NCBI RefSeq assembly: GCF_004216855.1
Contig: NZ_SGXT01000016.1
Span: 62,001-126,000, forward strand
DNA from: Microcella alkaliphila
GTDB lineage: Bacteria; Actinomycetota; Actinomycetes; Actinomycetales; Microbacteriaceae
Direction of reading: 5' to 3'
DNA: 64,000 nt
The translations under genes were made by a program, and so were the position numbers. This document shows positions 40,233-49,392 of this stretch, piece after piece (the first letter of the stretch is position 1; every line of letters starts with the position of its first letter). The notes under the pieces are model-generated. The model did no database searches. It was given only the letters and a program-made list of their open reading frames with translations, and had not been told where the DNA came from.

Positions 40233-40997
40233 TCAGGGGCAGCTGCCGCGTTCGACGAGGTCGTCGCCGCCGAGCGCCACATTCTCGCCCGACACGATCA
40301 CGACGAGTTCGCGGTCGAGAACGTCGACGCGCTGCTCGGTCAGCCCGACGGGGAGCGCCTCGGCGATGCAGATGTCGCGGGGAGCGAGCAGCGGGTCGAC
40401 GATGGGGTCGATGAACCCGCCGAACTGGCCGCGCAGCTCGGCGAGTTCGACACGGGCACCGTTCAGGGCGAGGCTGGACGGCGCGAGCGACACGATGCCG
40501 CGCTCGATCGACGGCGCGACGCCGGCTGCCAGCTCGAAGCCGAGACCGAAGACGTCGAAGCCGGTCACGAGCACCACCTCGCCGTCGACCAACTGGATGT
40601 CGCGCACGACCGCCTGACCGAGCGCTCCGAGCAGGCGCGACACGTCGCTCTCGGCGATGCGGACGGTCGCCTCGACGCGGTCGCTCGGCTGGCGGGCGTC
40701 GAGCGCCACACCCTCCGCGATGAGCTCCACGTCGGCCCTGATGCTGCCTGCTTCCACCCCGGGAATCTCGGCGCGCACGCGGTCGAGGCGCCCCTGAGCG
40801 AGCTGCAGGAGAACGATCGGACCATCGACAGAGGCCGTGAGTGGGTCGTCGGCGTCGAGCGCAAAGGCTTGCCGAAGTTCTGCGTCGACGCGGTCGGCGA
40901 CGATCGAGCGGGCGACGAGTTCGGCAGCAACGAGCAGCACACCGAGGACGACGACGGCGACCAGGCCGCCGATGAGGGCTTTCGCGCGCCGCGACAC
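40233..40997 (-). CDS. DUF2993 (LmeA-like) envelope protein
   Basis: 254 residues. A signal-anchor helix (about 8-30) is followed by an external alpha/beta domain with VARSIVADRVDAELRQAF and repeated ADVELIAEGVAL-like strands. DUF2993/LmeA proteins bind phospholipid or glycolipid in mycobacteria; function here is unproven. GTG 40997 lies 4 bp after the argS stop, so co-expression with argS is likely. Confidence 0.82.
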   Translation of the reverse strand: MSRRAKALIGGLVAVVVLGVLLVAAELVARSIVADRVDAELRQAFALDADDPLTASVDGPIVLLQLAQGRLDRVRAEIPGVEAGSIRADVELIAEGVALDARQPSDRVEATVRIAESDVSRLLGALGQAVVRDIQLVDGEVVLVTGFDVFGLGFELAAGVAPSIERGIVSLAPSSLALNGARVELAELRGQFGGFIDPIVDPLLAPRDICIAEALPVGLTEQRVDVLDRELVVIVSGENVALGGDDLVERGSCP

Positions 40998-41001
40998 CGC
41001 G

Positions 41002-42666
41002 CTACATCCGCTCGGGGGCGGACACGCCGATCAGGTCAAGACCCGTGCGCAACACCTGGCCGGTGGCGTCGCTCAGGTGCAGGCGCGCCCGGTGGACGGA
41101 CTCGATCGGGTCGTCACCCTGCGGCGTGACCCGGCAGGTGTCGTACCACCTGTGGTACGCCGCCGCGAGCTGCTCGAGGTAGCGGGCAACCCGGTGGGGT
41201 TCGCGCAGCTCTGCTGACTGTGCGACGACGCGCGGGAACTCCGCGAGCACCCCGATCAGCACGCTTTCGGTCTCGTCGGTCAGGGTCGCGGCGTCGAAGT
41301 CGACGCGCTCGACGCCCGACTGGGCGGCGTTGCGCGCGACCTGGTGGGTGCGAGCGTGGGCGTACTGCACGTAGAACACCGGGTTGTCGTTGCTGCGCTT
41401 CTGCAAGAGCTCGGGGTCGAGCGTCAGCGGCGAGTCGGCGGGGTAACGGGCGAGGGAGTACCGCAGGGCATCCGTGCCGAGCCATGCGCGCAGATCGTCG
41501 AGCTCGATGATGTTGCCCGCCCGCTTCGACAGGCGTGCACCGTTGATGGACACAAGCTGACCGATCAGCACCTCGATGTCGGTGTCGGGGTTGTCGCCCG
41601 CGGCTCCAGCGAGCGCCTTGAGACGATGCACGTAGCCGTGGTGGTCCGCGCCCAGCAGATAGATGCTCAGCCCGAACCCGCGATCCTTCTTCGACAGGTA
41701 GTAGGCAGCGTCGGCGGCGAAGTACGTGTAGACGCCGTTAGCGCGGCGAATCACGCGGTCCTTGTCGTCACCGAAGTCGGTCGTACGCACCCAGACGGCG
41801 CCATCCTCGTCAAAAACGTGACCCTGGGCGCGAAGCCGTTCGACAGCGGAATCGATCGGGCTCGCCTCCCCGCCGGGTCCTGCCGCGTGCAGGGTGCGCT
41901 CGCTGAACCACACGTCGAAGTGCACGTTGAACTGCGCAAGCGACGACTGAATTTCGCCGAGCTGCCAGCCGTAGGCGAGCTCGCGCGCGACGAGAACCGC
42001 CGCGTCGCGCGGCAGCGTCGCAAGGTCGGGACGCTCTGCGAGCGCCCGCACGCCCAGGTCGGCGATGTATTGCCCGGGGTACGCGTTCTCGGGCGCCGGC
42101 TCGCCGAGGGCCGCTGCCAGCACGGAAGCGCCGAACACGTCGAGCTGGGCTCCGGCGTCGTTGATGTAGAACTCGCTCGTGACTGTCGCGCCGGCAGCCG
42201 ACAGCACCCGCGCGAGCGAGTCGCCGAGAGCCGCCCAGCGGGTGTGCCCGATGTGCAGCGGCCCGGTGGGGTTGGCCGACACGAACTCGAGGTTGATCGA
42301 CTGGCTGGCGAGCGTCTCGCTCGTCCCGTAGCGCTCGCCCTGCTCGAGGATCGTCGAGACAAGCGAACCCGCCGCGGCGGCGTCGAGGCGAATGTTCAAG
42401 AAGCCGGGGCCGGCGATCTCGACCGACGCGATTCCGTCGACACCCGCGAGGCCCGCCTGCAGATCGGCGGCCAACTCGCGCGGGGACACCCCCACACGCT
42501 TCGCGAGCTTCAACGCGACGCTCGTCGCCCAGTCGCCGTGATCGCGATTGCGCGGCCGCTCGAGGGCAATGTCGTCGAGCGAAACGCCCGCCGCGTCGAC
42601 CCCGCGTCGCTCGAGCGCCGAGGTGACGACGGCGAGCAAGGATTCGGCGAGCTGAGCGGGTTCCAC
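41002..42666 (-). CDS. argS: Arginyl-tRNA synthetase
   Basis: 554 residues. HIGH motif in NPTGPLHIGHTRWAALGD, KMSKS-equivalent GARLSKRAGN, N-terminal Add1 domain and C-terminal anticodon-binding DALRV-type helices ending GLDLIGVSAPERM. GTG 42666 is chosen over the long frame to 42879, which runs into the divergent lipoprotein gene; TAGGAT lies eight bases upstream on the minus strand. A tRNA-Arg gene lies about 0.8 kb away. Confidence 0.96.
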   Translation of the reverse strand: MEPAQLAESLLAVVTSALERRGVDAAGVSLDDIALERPRNRDHGDWATSVALKLAKRVGVSPRELAADLQAGLAGVDGIASVEIAGPGFLNIRLDAAAAGSLVSTILEQGERYGTSETLASQSINLEFVSANPTGPLHIGHTRWAALGDSLARVLSAAGATVTSEFYINDAGAQLDVFGASVLAAALGEPAPENAYPGQYIADLGVRALAERPDLATLPRDAAVLVARELAYGWQLGEIQSSLAQFNVHFDVWFSERTLHAAGPGGEASPIDSAVERLRAQGHVFDEDGAVWVRTTDFGDDKDRVIRRANGVYTYFAADAAYYLSKKDRGFGLSIYLLGADHHGYVHRLKALAGAAGDNPDTDIEVLIGQLVSINGARLSKRAGNIIELDDLRAWLGTDALRYSLARYPADSPLTLDPELLQKRSNDNPVFYVQYAHARTHQVARNAAQSGVERVDFDAATLTDETESVLIGVLAEFPRVVAQSAELREPHRVARYLEQLAAAYHRWYDTCRVTPQGDDPIESVHRARLHLSDATGQVLRTGLDLIGVSAPERM

Positions 42667-42717
42667 GGTGGTCGATCCTATCGGGCGCGCCTTGGCCCAC
42701 CGCGCCGCGATCGGGGC

Positions 42718-42723
42718 CAGAAT
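42718..42723 (+). promoter_or_regulatory. Possible -10 element of lipoprotein gene 1 (leaderless)
   Basis: CAGAAT seven bases before ATG 42731. The spacing favours this start over in-frame alternatives. Confidence 0.35.
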
Positions 42724-42730
42724 GGGCGGC

Positions 42731-43405
42731 ATGACGGGGGTCAGGGGGATGCACGTGGCTGCGGCCATCATCACGGTCGCGCTTATCGCGGGGTGCGCGG
42801 CGAGCGAGCCGGGGGATGCGCCGGAACCGAGTGCAAGCATCCCGCCGTCGGCGAGCCCGAGCGTCGCGCCGAGCGCCACACCCGACGCGGACGAGCCCGA
42901 CGCGACGGCGATCCCCTCGCCGAGCCCGACCGCGACGAGCGGCCCTGCGCCGAGCCCGTCGCCGACGGCGACCTCCAGCCCGCTCGCGGGAATCCGGCTG
43001 CAGATCGCCTGCGACCAGCTGTTGACCCCGCAAGACGTCTACGACTACAACCCCAACGTCGGCGCCGACCCCGGCTACCGCGTGCGTGCCGGCAGCGGCC
43101 CCGCGCGCGCCGTCGAGCTCTCGGGAACCGCCTGCGGGTGGCTCAACCAGACCAGCACGCAGACGTACTCGATCGGGGTCGCCCGCTTCGACAGCGCGAA
43201 CCTGCAGCGTGTGAGGTCCGCCGCTGCCTCAGCCGGGGGCACAACCCGCGGGCTCGGCATGGACGGCTACTACCGCACCGAGGCCGGCCTCGGCGTCGTC
43301 GAAGCCTTCACCGGGCCCTACTGGATCACCGCAGAGTCGGCCGCGTTCCTCGAACCCGCCGACGTCGCTCCCCTGCTCGACGCGATTCGCCGCAACCTGC
43401 CCTAG
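42731..43405 (+). CDS. Lipoprotein 1, DUF3558-like two-cysteine type
   Basis: 224 residues. A type II signal peptide with lipobox LIAGC is followed by a Pro/Ser/Thr/Ala-rich linker of ~65 residues and a C-terminal domain with IACDQLLTPQDVY and TACGWLNQ. The C...CxW pattern recurs in two more lipoproteins of this window (56236-56898, 58486-59148) and resembles actinobacterial DUF3558 lipoproteins. Anchored at the outer face of the membrane; function unknown. ATG 42731 gives a compact signal peptide; upstream ATGs would lengthen it with little reason. Confidence 0.8.
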   Translation: MTGVRGMHVAAAIITVALIAGCAASEPGDAPEPSASIPPSASPSVAPSATPDADEPDATAIPSPSPTATSGPAPSPSPTATSSPLAGIRLQIACDQLLTPQDVYDYNPNVGADPGYRVRAGSGPARAVELSGTACGWLNQTSTQTYSIGVARFDSANLQRVRSAAASAGGTTRGLGMDGYYRTEAGLGVVEAFTGPYWITAESAAFLEPADVAPLLDAIRRNLP

Positions 43406-43433
43406 AGCGCAGCCGGGCCGCGCGCTGACCCGC

Positions 43434-43439
43434 TAGGCT
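43434..43439 (+). promoter_or_regulatory. -10 element of the tRNA-Arg gene
   Basis: TAGGCT, seven bases before the first base of the mature tRNA. Confidence 0.5.
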
Positions 43440-43446
43440 GAACCAC

Positions 43447-43519
43447 GCCTCCGTAGCTCAGGGGATAGAGCATCAGTTTCCGGTACTGAGGGCCGCAGGT
43501 TCGAATCCTGTCGGGGGCG
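43447..43519 (+). tRNA. tRNA-Arg (anticodon CCG)
   Basis: A 73-nt cloverleaf. Acceptor GCCTCCG pairs with CGGGGGC, the D-arm contains AGCTCAGGGGATAGAGC, the anticodon loop TTCCGGT carries CCG (reads CGG), and the T-arm is GCAGGTTCGAATCCTGT. Discriminator base is G; CCA is not encoded. A TAGGCT hexamer at 43434-43439 sits seven bases upstream and is a likely -10. Confidence 0.95.
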
Positions 43520-43526
43520 CTGGCAA

Positions 43527-44006
43527 TTATCCCTTCCCGCGGTTGGCGCGGCGCACCGGCTTCGGCGCCTTGCCGCCAAGGTACGAGCGCGCCGAGTCGA
43601 CCACGAAGCCTTGGCGCAGGGTCTGGCGGCCGATCAGCATCCGAAAGCCCATCGCGTCGCGATTTGTCAGCGTGACCTCCGCGGTGATGTCGCGCTCGAG
43701 CATCCGAATCGTCATGAGCACCACGATGCGCTCCTCCGCGTGCCCCGACGACGAGCGCACGCGCCGCCGGTCGTGCACGGGCAGCTCGACCGTCACGGAG
43801 TCGTCGCGCGACTCTTGCCAGGGATGCACGTCGAAGCGCACCCAGTCGGCGCCGTCGCGGGTGAACTCCTCGCAGCGGAACACGTGCAGTGATGAGGTGC
43901 GGGCGCCGGTGTCGAGCTTCGCCTTGATCCACGGCACGGGCACCTCGGGCAAGCAAACCCACTCGCGCCACCCCGCCGGGATGCTTGAATGGGTCGCTCT
44001 GGCCAC
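43527..44006 (-). CDS. Retropepsin-like ATP-dependent zinc protease family protein (RimK-associated)
   Basis: 159 residues. The pepsin-like aspartate motif is KLDTGARTSSLH; a second conserved segment is FRMLIGRQTLRQGFVVD, and the start WREWVCLPEVPVPWIKAKLDTGA is characteristic of the Zn_protease/DUF785 family, relatives of which act with RimK on glutamate tails. It is divergent from a RimK-like ligase with only 25 bp between start codons. GTG 44006 has CATGAT six bases upstream. The C-terminus is basic. Confidence 0.85.
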   Translation of the reverse strand: MARATHSSIPAGWREWVCLPEVPVPWIKAKLDTGARTSSLHVFRCEEFTRDGADWVRFDVHPWQESRDDSVTVELPVHDRRRVRSSSGHAEERIVVLMTIRMLERDITAEVTLTNRDAMGFRMLIGRQTLRQGFVVDSARSYLGGKAPKPVRRANRGKG

Positions 44007-44012
44007 CTCGCC

Positions 44013-44018
44013 ATCATG
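44013..44018 (-). promoter_or_regulatory. Possible -10 element of the retropepsin-like gene
   Basis: CATGAT on the minus strand, six bases before GTG 44006, inside the 25-bp gap shared with the divergent ligase gene. Confidence 0.35.
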
Positions 44019-44031
44019 TCAGGACGGAACC

Positions 44032-45219
44032 GTGAAACTCGCCATCCTTTCCCGTGCGCCGCACGCCTACTCGACGCAGCGTCTGCGCGCCGCCGCGCTC
44101 GACCGCGGGCACCAGGTGAAGGTTCTGAACACGCTGAAGTTCGCGATCGATCTCTCGAGCGATGAACCCGACCTGCAGTTTCGGGGGAAGCCTTTGTCGA
44201 GCTACGACGCCGTGCTCCCCCGCATCGGCAGCTCCATCACGTACTTCGGCACGGCCGTCGTGCGGCAGTTCGAGCAGATGGACGTCTACACGCCGAACAC
44301 CGCCAACGGCATCATGAACGCCCGCGACAAGCTGCGGGCGACGCAGATTCTGTCTCGACACAACATCGGGATGCCCGCCACCGCTTTCGTGCGCAACCGC
44401 GCGGACGTGCGCCCCGCGATCGAGCGAGTGGGTGGCGCCCCGGTCGTCATCAAGCTGCTGGAGGGCACCCAGGGGATCGGCGTGATTCTCGCCCCCCAGG
44501 TGAAGGTCGCCGAGGCGATCATCGAGACGCTGCACTCAACAAACCAGAACGTGCTGATTCAAAGCTTCATCTCAGAGAGTCGGGGCCGCGACATCCGAGC
44601 GCTCGTCATCGGCGACCGCGTAGTCGCGGCGATGCGTCGTACGGCGGCGGGCGACGAGTTCCGTTCCAACGTGCACCGCGGCGGCAGCGTCGAGGCCGTC
44701 GAGCTCAGCCCTGAGTATGAGCGCGCCGCCGTGCGCAGTGCCCAGATCATGGGACTGCGCGTCGCCGGCGTCGACATGCTCGAGGGCAACGATGGCCCTC
44801 TCGTGATGGAGGTCAATTCCTCGCCTGGACTCCAGGGAATCGAAGCGGCGACGAAGTTGGATGTCGCGGGCGCCATCATCGACTACATCTCGGGCGAGGT
44901 CGCCTTCCCCGACATCGACGTGCGCCAGCGGCTGAGCGTGTCGACGGGCTACGGCGTCGCCGAGCTGCACGTGCACGCGGGCGCCGACATCGTCGGCAAG
45001 AGCCTCGGCGACTCGGGCCTGCTCGAGCGCGACATCACGGTGCTCACGATCAATCGCGGGATCAGCGTGATCCCGAACCCGAAGCGCAGCCAGGTGCTCG
45101 AGGCCGAAGATCGACTGCTGTGTTTCGGCAAGATGGACGAGATGCGCTCGATGATTCCGACGCGCCGGCGCAGAGCAAAAGTGCGGCGCCTTCCGAAGCA
45201 AGCGCGCCTCGAGAACTAG
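44032..45219 (+). CDS. rimK: RimK-family alpha-L-glutamate ligase fused to an RCK_C (TrkA-C) domain
   Basis: 395 residues. Residues 1-~295 are an ATP-grasp ligase of the RimK type: LAILSRAPHAYSTQRL, LPRIGSSITYFGTAVVRQFE, VVIKLLEGTQGIGVIL, RDIRALVIGDRVVAAMRR and metal-binding VMEVNSSPGLQGIE. Residues ~303-375 match an RCK_C/TrkA-C fold (AELHVHAGADIVGKSLGDSG, INRGISVIPNPKRSQVLEAEDRLLCFG), a ligand-binding module usually found in potassium channels and antiporters. RimK adds glutamates to ribosomal protein S6 in E. coli. GTG 44032 (AGGACGGA upstream) starts exactly at the conserved fold; the longer frame overlaps the divergent gene. Confidence 0.88.
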   Translation: MKLAILSRAPHAYSTQRLRAAALDRGHQVKVLNTLKFAIDLSSDEPDLQFRGKPLSSYDAVLPRIGSSITYFGTAVVRQFEQMDVYTPNTANGIMNARDKLRATQILSRHNIGMPATAFVRNRADVRPAIERVGGAPVVIKLLEGTQGIGVILAPQVKVAEAIIETLHSTNQNVLIQSFISESRGRDIRALVIGDRVVAAMRRTAAGDEFRSNVHRGGSVEAVELSPEYERAAVRSAQIMGLRVAGVDMLEGNDGPLVMEVNSSPGLQGIEAATKLDVAGAIIDYISGEVAFPDIDVRQRLSVSTGYGVAELHVHAGADIVGKSLGDSGLLERDITVLTINRGISVIPNPKRSQVLEAEDRLLCFGKMDEMRSMIPTRRRRAKVRRLPKQARLEN

Positions 45220-45244
45220 CCCCGAGCATCCGCGTCGCGTCCGT

Positions 45245-46678
45245 TCAGTCGTCGCTGGCGTGCTGCTCGAGGAAGCGGTAGACCTCCTGGTCATCGACGC
45301 CGGGGAATGTTCCGCTCGGCAGCGGCGAGAGGATGTGCGCGTGCAGGCGGGCGCTCGTCCACACTTTGCCGCCCCAGCGGCCCGTTAACTCGTTGTCGGG
45401 CAGTGTGCAGCACGCGGGGTCGGGGCACGTCGACACCTGGCGCTGCGTCGTCTCGCGGCCGCGGAACCACTTCGCCTGGGCAAACGGCACGCCCACCGTG
45501 ATCGAGAATTCGCTGCCTGTTCCGGTGCCGGTCTGCGTCGACTCCCAGAACGTGCCTTCGGGGGTGTCGGTGTACTGGTAGAACTCGGTCGTGCGGTTGG
45601 TGCGGGTGAAGGCGACGCGCGCACTCCACTTGCGGCAGACCGGCTGCCCTTCGGTGGAGCCGGTGACGTCGACGGGCAGCCGCAGCCCGTCGTTCTCGTA
45701 CGCCTTGTAGACGGCGCCGTCATCGCCGACCCGCAGAAAGTGCAGCTGTAGGTCGAGGTGGCTCGTGGCGAGGTTCGTGAAGCGCAGCGCGGCCGCCTCG
45801 TGGGTGACGCCGAACGCGTCGCGGAAATCTTCGACCGCGATGTTGCGGTCGCTCTTGGCCTGCTGCAGGAAGGCGACCGACTGGGTGAGCGGCATGAGGC
45901 ACGCCGCCGCGAAGTAGTTGATCTCGAGCCGCTGGTGCAAGAAGTCGGCGTATGTTTCGGGCACCTCGTGGCCGAGCATCCGGTGTGCCATCGCCTGCAG
46001 CGCCATCGAACGCAGACCGTGCCCGCCGGGGATCGAGGCCGGGGGCAAGTAGATGCGACCGTTTTCGAGGTCGGTGATGCTGCGCGCCGAGCGCGGCAGG
46101 TCATTCGCGTACACCAGCTCGAAGCCGAGCCGCTTCGCCATGAGGCCGACCTCGCGGTGGGTGATGGCGCCGCTCACATGCCCGGAGGAGCGCACGAGGT
46201 TTTCGGCGAGCTCTTCGAGGTCGGGCAGGTAGTTGTTCTTCTCGCGCATGCGGTGACGCAGCTCGGTGTTCGCGCGCCGCGCCTCCTCCGGGGTGGCGAT
46301 GCTGCGCCGCTCTCGGTCGACCAGCTCGCGGTGCAGCCCGACGAGAGCTTCGAGCACGTCGTCGCCGAGGGTGCGTCCCGGTCGCACGGGCGGAAGCCCC
46401 AGCCGCGCGTACAGCGCCGAGCGCTGCAGCCGGTCAAGCTCAATCTCGAGGGCGGCCCGCGGCGACGGCGGCGTCTCGTCGAGCAGATCGGGAACGGTGA
46501 CACCGAGGGCCTTCGCGATCTCGCCGAGAAGCGTGACGCGCGGCTCGCGTCGCCCGTTCTCGATGAGGGACAGCTGACTCGCGGCCGTGCCCACCTGTTC
46601 ACCGACCTGATCGAGCGTGAGGCCGGCTTCCTGTCGGAAATGCCGGATGCGCTGCCCCAGCGTCACAAGATCACCCAT
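45245..46678 (-). CDS. RamB-like XRE-family regulator (short-chain fatty-acyl regulator type)
   Basis: 477 residues. An N-terminal XRE helix-turn-helix ([40 protein letters not shown]) is followed by an IrrE/ImmA-like segment ([21 protein letters not shown]) and a large C-terminal domain with a Cys-rich CPDPACC motif, the layout of the RamB/ScfR family that controls acetate and glyoxylate metabolism. It is divergent from PEP carboxykinase, so carbon-flux control of pckG is likely. ATG 46678 is chosen because TAGAGT lies exactly seven bases upstream; a GTG at 46687 falls too close to it. Confidence 0.88.
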   Translation of the reverse strand: MGDLVTLGQRIRHFRQEAGLTLDQVGEQVGTAASQLSLIENGRREPRVTLLGEIAKALGVTVPDLLDETPPSPRAALEIELDRLQRSALYARLGLPPVRPGRTLGDDVLEALVGLHRELVDRERRSIATPEEARRANTELRHRMREKNNYLPDLEELAENLVRSSGHVSGAITHREVGLMAKRLGFELVYANDLPRSARSITDLENGRIYLPPASIPGGHGLRSMALQAMAHRMLGHEVPETYADFLHQRLEINYFAAACLMPLTQSVAFLQQAKSDRNIAVEDFRDAFGVTHEAAALRFTNLATSHLDLQLHFLRVGDDGAVYKAYENDGLRLPVDVTGSTEGQPVCRKWSARVAFTRTNRTTEFYQYTDTPEGTFWESTQTGTGTGSEFSITVGVPFAQAKWFRGRETTQRQVSTCPDPACCTLPDNELTGRWGGKVWTSARLHAHILSPLPSGTFPGVDDQEVYRFLEQHASDD

Positions 46679-46685
46679 GCACTTC

Positions 46686-46691
46686 ACTCTA
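46686..46691 (-). promoter_or_regulatory. -10 element of the RamB-like gene (leaderless)
   Basis: TAGAGT on the minus strand, seven bases before ATG 46678. Confidence 0.5.
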
Positions 46692-46693
46692 GC

Positions 46694-46713
46694 GAAAGAA
46701 ACGCGATTCTTTC
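46694..46713. promoter_or_regulatory. Palindromic operator candidate between the RamB-like gene and pckG
   Basis: GAAAGAA (46694-46700) and TTCTTTC (46707-46713) form a perfect 7-bp inverted repeat with a 6-bp spacer. It sits immediately upstream of the -10 of the RamB-like gene, where a bound dimer would block RNA polymerase, and about 100 bp before pckG. Confidence 0.55.
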
Positions 46714-46814
46714 CACGTGATCTGCCTCAAATGGCGCCCGGATATCGGCAAAAGTGGAAACACGCCACGACAGGCCGCCCGATCCGGCACGAACGCACCG
46801 AAGGAGACGCTCCC

Positions 46815-48740
46815 ATGACGCTGCTCGACCGCCCGCGCACGACGGCCCCGCACCGCACGCCCGACGCTCGCCCAGAGATCACGACCGCAGCGAACTCCCC
46901 GTCGAGCGCGCCCGTCGTGCTGGAGGCCGACCGGCCGGCCGACGTCGTCGCCTTCGTCGAGCGGATTGCGCGCCTCACCACCCCGGACCAGATCTACTGG
47001 GTCGACGGCAGCACCCGCGAGCGGCACGCACTGCTGCAGCAGCTCGTCGCCGCCGGCACCCTCACTCAGCTGAACCCCGACATCCGTCCCTACTCATTCC
47101 TCGCGCGCTCCGACGAGCGCGACGTCGCACGGGTCGAGGAGCGCACCTTCATCTGCTCCGAGCGAGAAGAGGATGCCGGCCCCACCAACAACTGGATGGC
47201 ACCCGAGCAGATGCGCGCTGAGCTCGAGCCGCTGTTTACGGGCAGCATGCGCGGCCGCACCCTCTACGTCGTGCCGTTCGCGATGGGGCCGATCGGGTCA
47301 TCGATGACACGCTACGGCGTGCAGCTCACTGACTCGCCCTACGTCGTGGTCTCGATGGGCACCATGACCCGCATGGGCTCGGCAGCGCTCGCTCAGATCG
47401 CCCGCGGCCAGTCCTGGGTTCCCGCCGTGCACTCCGTCGGCGCCCCGCTCAACAACGGCCAGAAGGACGTGCCGTGGCCCTGCAACGAGACGAAGTACAT
47501 CGCGCACTTCCCGAAAGAACGCGAAATTTGGTCGTACGGCTCGGCCTACGGCGGCAACGCCATCCTCGCGAAGAAGGCTTTTGCCCTGCGCATTGCCTCG
47601 GTGATGGCCCGCGACGAGGGCTGGCTCGCGGAGCACATGCTGCTCATCAAGGTGACGTCGCCCGCGGGGAAGAAATACCACATGGCTGCGGCGTTCCCGA
47701 GTGCGTGCGGCAAGACGAACCTCGCGATGCTCACCCCGACCACTCCGGGCTGGACGGTAGAGACGATCGGCGACGACATCGCCTGGCTGCACATCGGGAA
47801 GGACGGTCGCCTGCGCGCCATCAACCCCGAGGCCGGCTTCTTCGGCGTCGCCCCCGGCACCGGAATCTCCACCAACCGCACAGCCGTCGACACCCTCTGG
47901 GGCAACACGATCTTCACGAACGTGGCGCTTCGCGAGGACGGCGACGTCTGGTGGGAGGGACTGACGGACACGCCCCCGGCGCGTCTCATCGACTGGCGCG
48001 GAGAAGAGTGGACGCCCGATTCTGGTCGCCCCGCCGCGCATCCGAACTCTCGTTTCACCGTGGCCGCTCACCAGGCGCCGTCCATCGCGGACACCTGGGA
48101 CGACCCGGAGGGCGTCGTCATCGACGCCATCATCTTCGGCGGCCGCCGACGTGCTCTCGCGCCCTTGGTGGTAGAGGCGCGCGACTGGGATCACGGTGTC
48201 TTCATGGGCGCCACGATCTCGTCAGAGCAGACGGCGGCCGCCGAGGGCACAGTCGGGCAGCTGCGCCGCGACCCGTTCGCGATGCTGCCGTTTGCCGGTT
48301 ACAACATGGCCGACTACTTCGCCCACTGGCTCGACTTCGGTAAGCGCCTGCGCCGCTCGGCCCGGGTGCCGCGCGTGTTCCAGGTGAACTGGTTCCGCAA
48401 GAGCCCCGAAGGAAAGTTCCTGTGGCCCGGATTCGGCGAGAACGGCCGCGTCATCGAGTGGATGGTCGCCCGCCTCGAGAGTGAGGCGTGCATCGACGAG
48501 ACCCCGCTCGGCGGCATCCCCCGTCAGGGCGAGCTCAACGTTGCGGGGCTCGACCTTCCCGAAGAGGACCTCACTGAGCTGTTCCGGATGGACACCGACG
48601 AGCTTGAGGCCGAGGCCGACGACGTGGAGCACTTCTTCCAGACTTTCGGCGACAAGTTGCCCGCCGAGCTGCGACACCAACTGAGCCACCTGCGCTCGCG
48701 GGTGCGTGCCCAGCGCGAGGCGGAGGCGGGCACCGCGTAG
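46815..48740 (+). CDS. pckG: Phosphoenolpyruvate carboxykinase (GTP)
   Basis: 641 residues. GTP-type motifs: P-loop [16 protein letters not shown], the Mn-binding and substrate region [33 protein letters not shown] and [25 protein letters not shown]. It makes PEP from oxaloacetate for gluconeogenesis. ATG 46815 is preceded by AAGGAG; the ~25-residue Pro/Ala/Thr-rich N-terminus looks flexible. A large hairpin follows. Divergence from the RamB-like gene suggests control by acetate or fatty-acid growth. Confidence 0.97.
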   Translation: MTLLDRPRTTAPHRTPDARPEITTAANSPSSAPVVLEADRPADVVAFVERIARLTTPDQIYWVDGSTRERHALLQQLVAAGTLTQLNPDIRPYSFLARSDERDVARVEERTFICSEREEDAGPTNNWMAPEQMRAELEPLFTGSMRGRTLYVVPFAMGPIGSSMTRYGVQLTDSPYVVVSMGTMTRMGSAALAQIARGQSWVPAVHSVGAPLNNGQKDVPWPCNETKYIAHFPKEREIWSYGSAYGGNAILAKKAFALRIASVMARDEGWLAEHMLLIKVTSPAGKKYHMAAAFPSACGKTNLAMLTPTTPGWTVETIGDDIAWLHIGKDGRLRAINPEAGFFGVAPGTGISTNRTAVDTLWGNTIFTNVALREDGDVWWEGLTDTPPARLIDWRGEEWTPDSGRPAAHPNSRFTVAAHQAPSIADTWDDPEGVVIDAIIFGGRRRALAPLVVEARDWDHGVFMGATISSEQTAAAEGTVGQLRRDPFAMLPFAGYNMADYFAHWLDFGKRLRRSARVPRVFQVNWFRKSPEGKFLWPGFGENGRVIEWMVARLESEACIDETPLGGIPRQGELNVAGLDLPEEDLTELFRMDTDELEAEADDVEHFFQTFGDKLPAELRHQLSHLRSRVRAQREAEAGTA

Positions 48741-48760
48741 CCGGCACACACACAGCACAC

Positions 48761-48799
48761 GGGGGCGGCCCGTCGCGAAGTTCGCGGCGGGCCGCCCCC
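48761..48799 (+). terminator. Long hairpin terminator after pckG
   Basis: GGGGGCGGCCCG (48761-48772) pairs perfectly with CGGGCCGCCCCC (48788-48799). Inside it CGCGAA pairs with TTCGCG, giving a nearly continuous ~19-bp stem. No U-tract follows. Confidence 0.75.
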
Positions 48800-48873
48800 A
48801 ACGTTTCGCATCGCCCGTTCGTCTGACACGGTGAGAGCAACACTCACGCGACACGCACGGTGGAGGGAGGCGA

Positions 48874-49392
48874 GTGGCGCGCACGGCGGGCTGGGAGGCC
48901 GTTCTCACCGAGCTCGTTGCCCTGCGGGGCGACGCGCTCACGCGGTATGCCGTCATGCTGTGCGGAAACCGAGACGACGCGGCCGACCTCGTGCAGACCG
49001 CGCTGGAGAAGACCTTCGGCCGGCTACGCAATGGCTTCGACGTCGAGACGGCGGAAAGCTACGTGCGCAAAGCGATCGCGAGCGCGTACGTCGATGCGGG
49101 ACGCAGGGCGACCCGTTTTCGACAGCGAGCGCACCTGCTCGTCACCGACGACGCGGTTCCCGCGGCCGGCGGCGCGAGCGACGAGCGGCTCGACATGCGC
49201 GGTCACCTCGACCGGCTGAGCCCTCGCGAACGCGCCTGCGTCGTGCATCGCTACTACGGCGATCTCATGGTGGACGACATCGCCCGCACCCTCGGCATCA
49301 GCTCGGGAGCCGTCAAGCGCTACTTGAGCGACGGCCTCGCGAAGCTCGCTGCTGCTCTCGACGACGCTCGAAGGGAGCTGCCCCATGTCTGA
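48874..49392 (+). CDS. ECF (SigE-type) RNA polymerase sigma factor
   Basis: 172 residues. Region 2 covers about 20-80 (YAVMLCGNRDDAADLVQTALEKTF, the DNA-melting and -10 region) and region 4 about 110-165 (LDRLSPRERACVVHRYYGDLM then ARTLGISSGAVKRYLSDGLAKL, helix-turn-helix). It directs RNA polymerase to a small regulon. GTG 48874 is preceded by GGAGGGAGG. Its last codons overlap the next gene, a membrane protein that is a candidate partner. An inverted repeat GTGAG/CTCAC (48831-48847) lies in the leader. Confidence 0.9.
   Translation: MARTAGWEAVLTELVALRGDALTRYAVMLCGNRDDAADLVQTALEKTFGRLRNGFDVETAESYVRKAIASAYVDAGRRATRFRQRAHLLVTDDAVPAAGGASDERLDMRGHLDRLSPRERACVVHRYYGDLMVDDIARTLGISSGAVKRYLSDGLAKLAAALDDARRELPHV

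Noticed and set aside
43543-44031. Long N-terminal extension of the RimK ligase
   Set aside because: It is antisense to the retropepsin-like gene; the ATP-grasp fold begins right at GTG 44032.
48831-48847. Inverted repeat GTGAG/CTCAC upstream of the sigma gene as an operator
   Set aside because: Only 5-bp arms and no neighbouring regulator; mentioned under the gene but not called.
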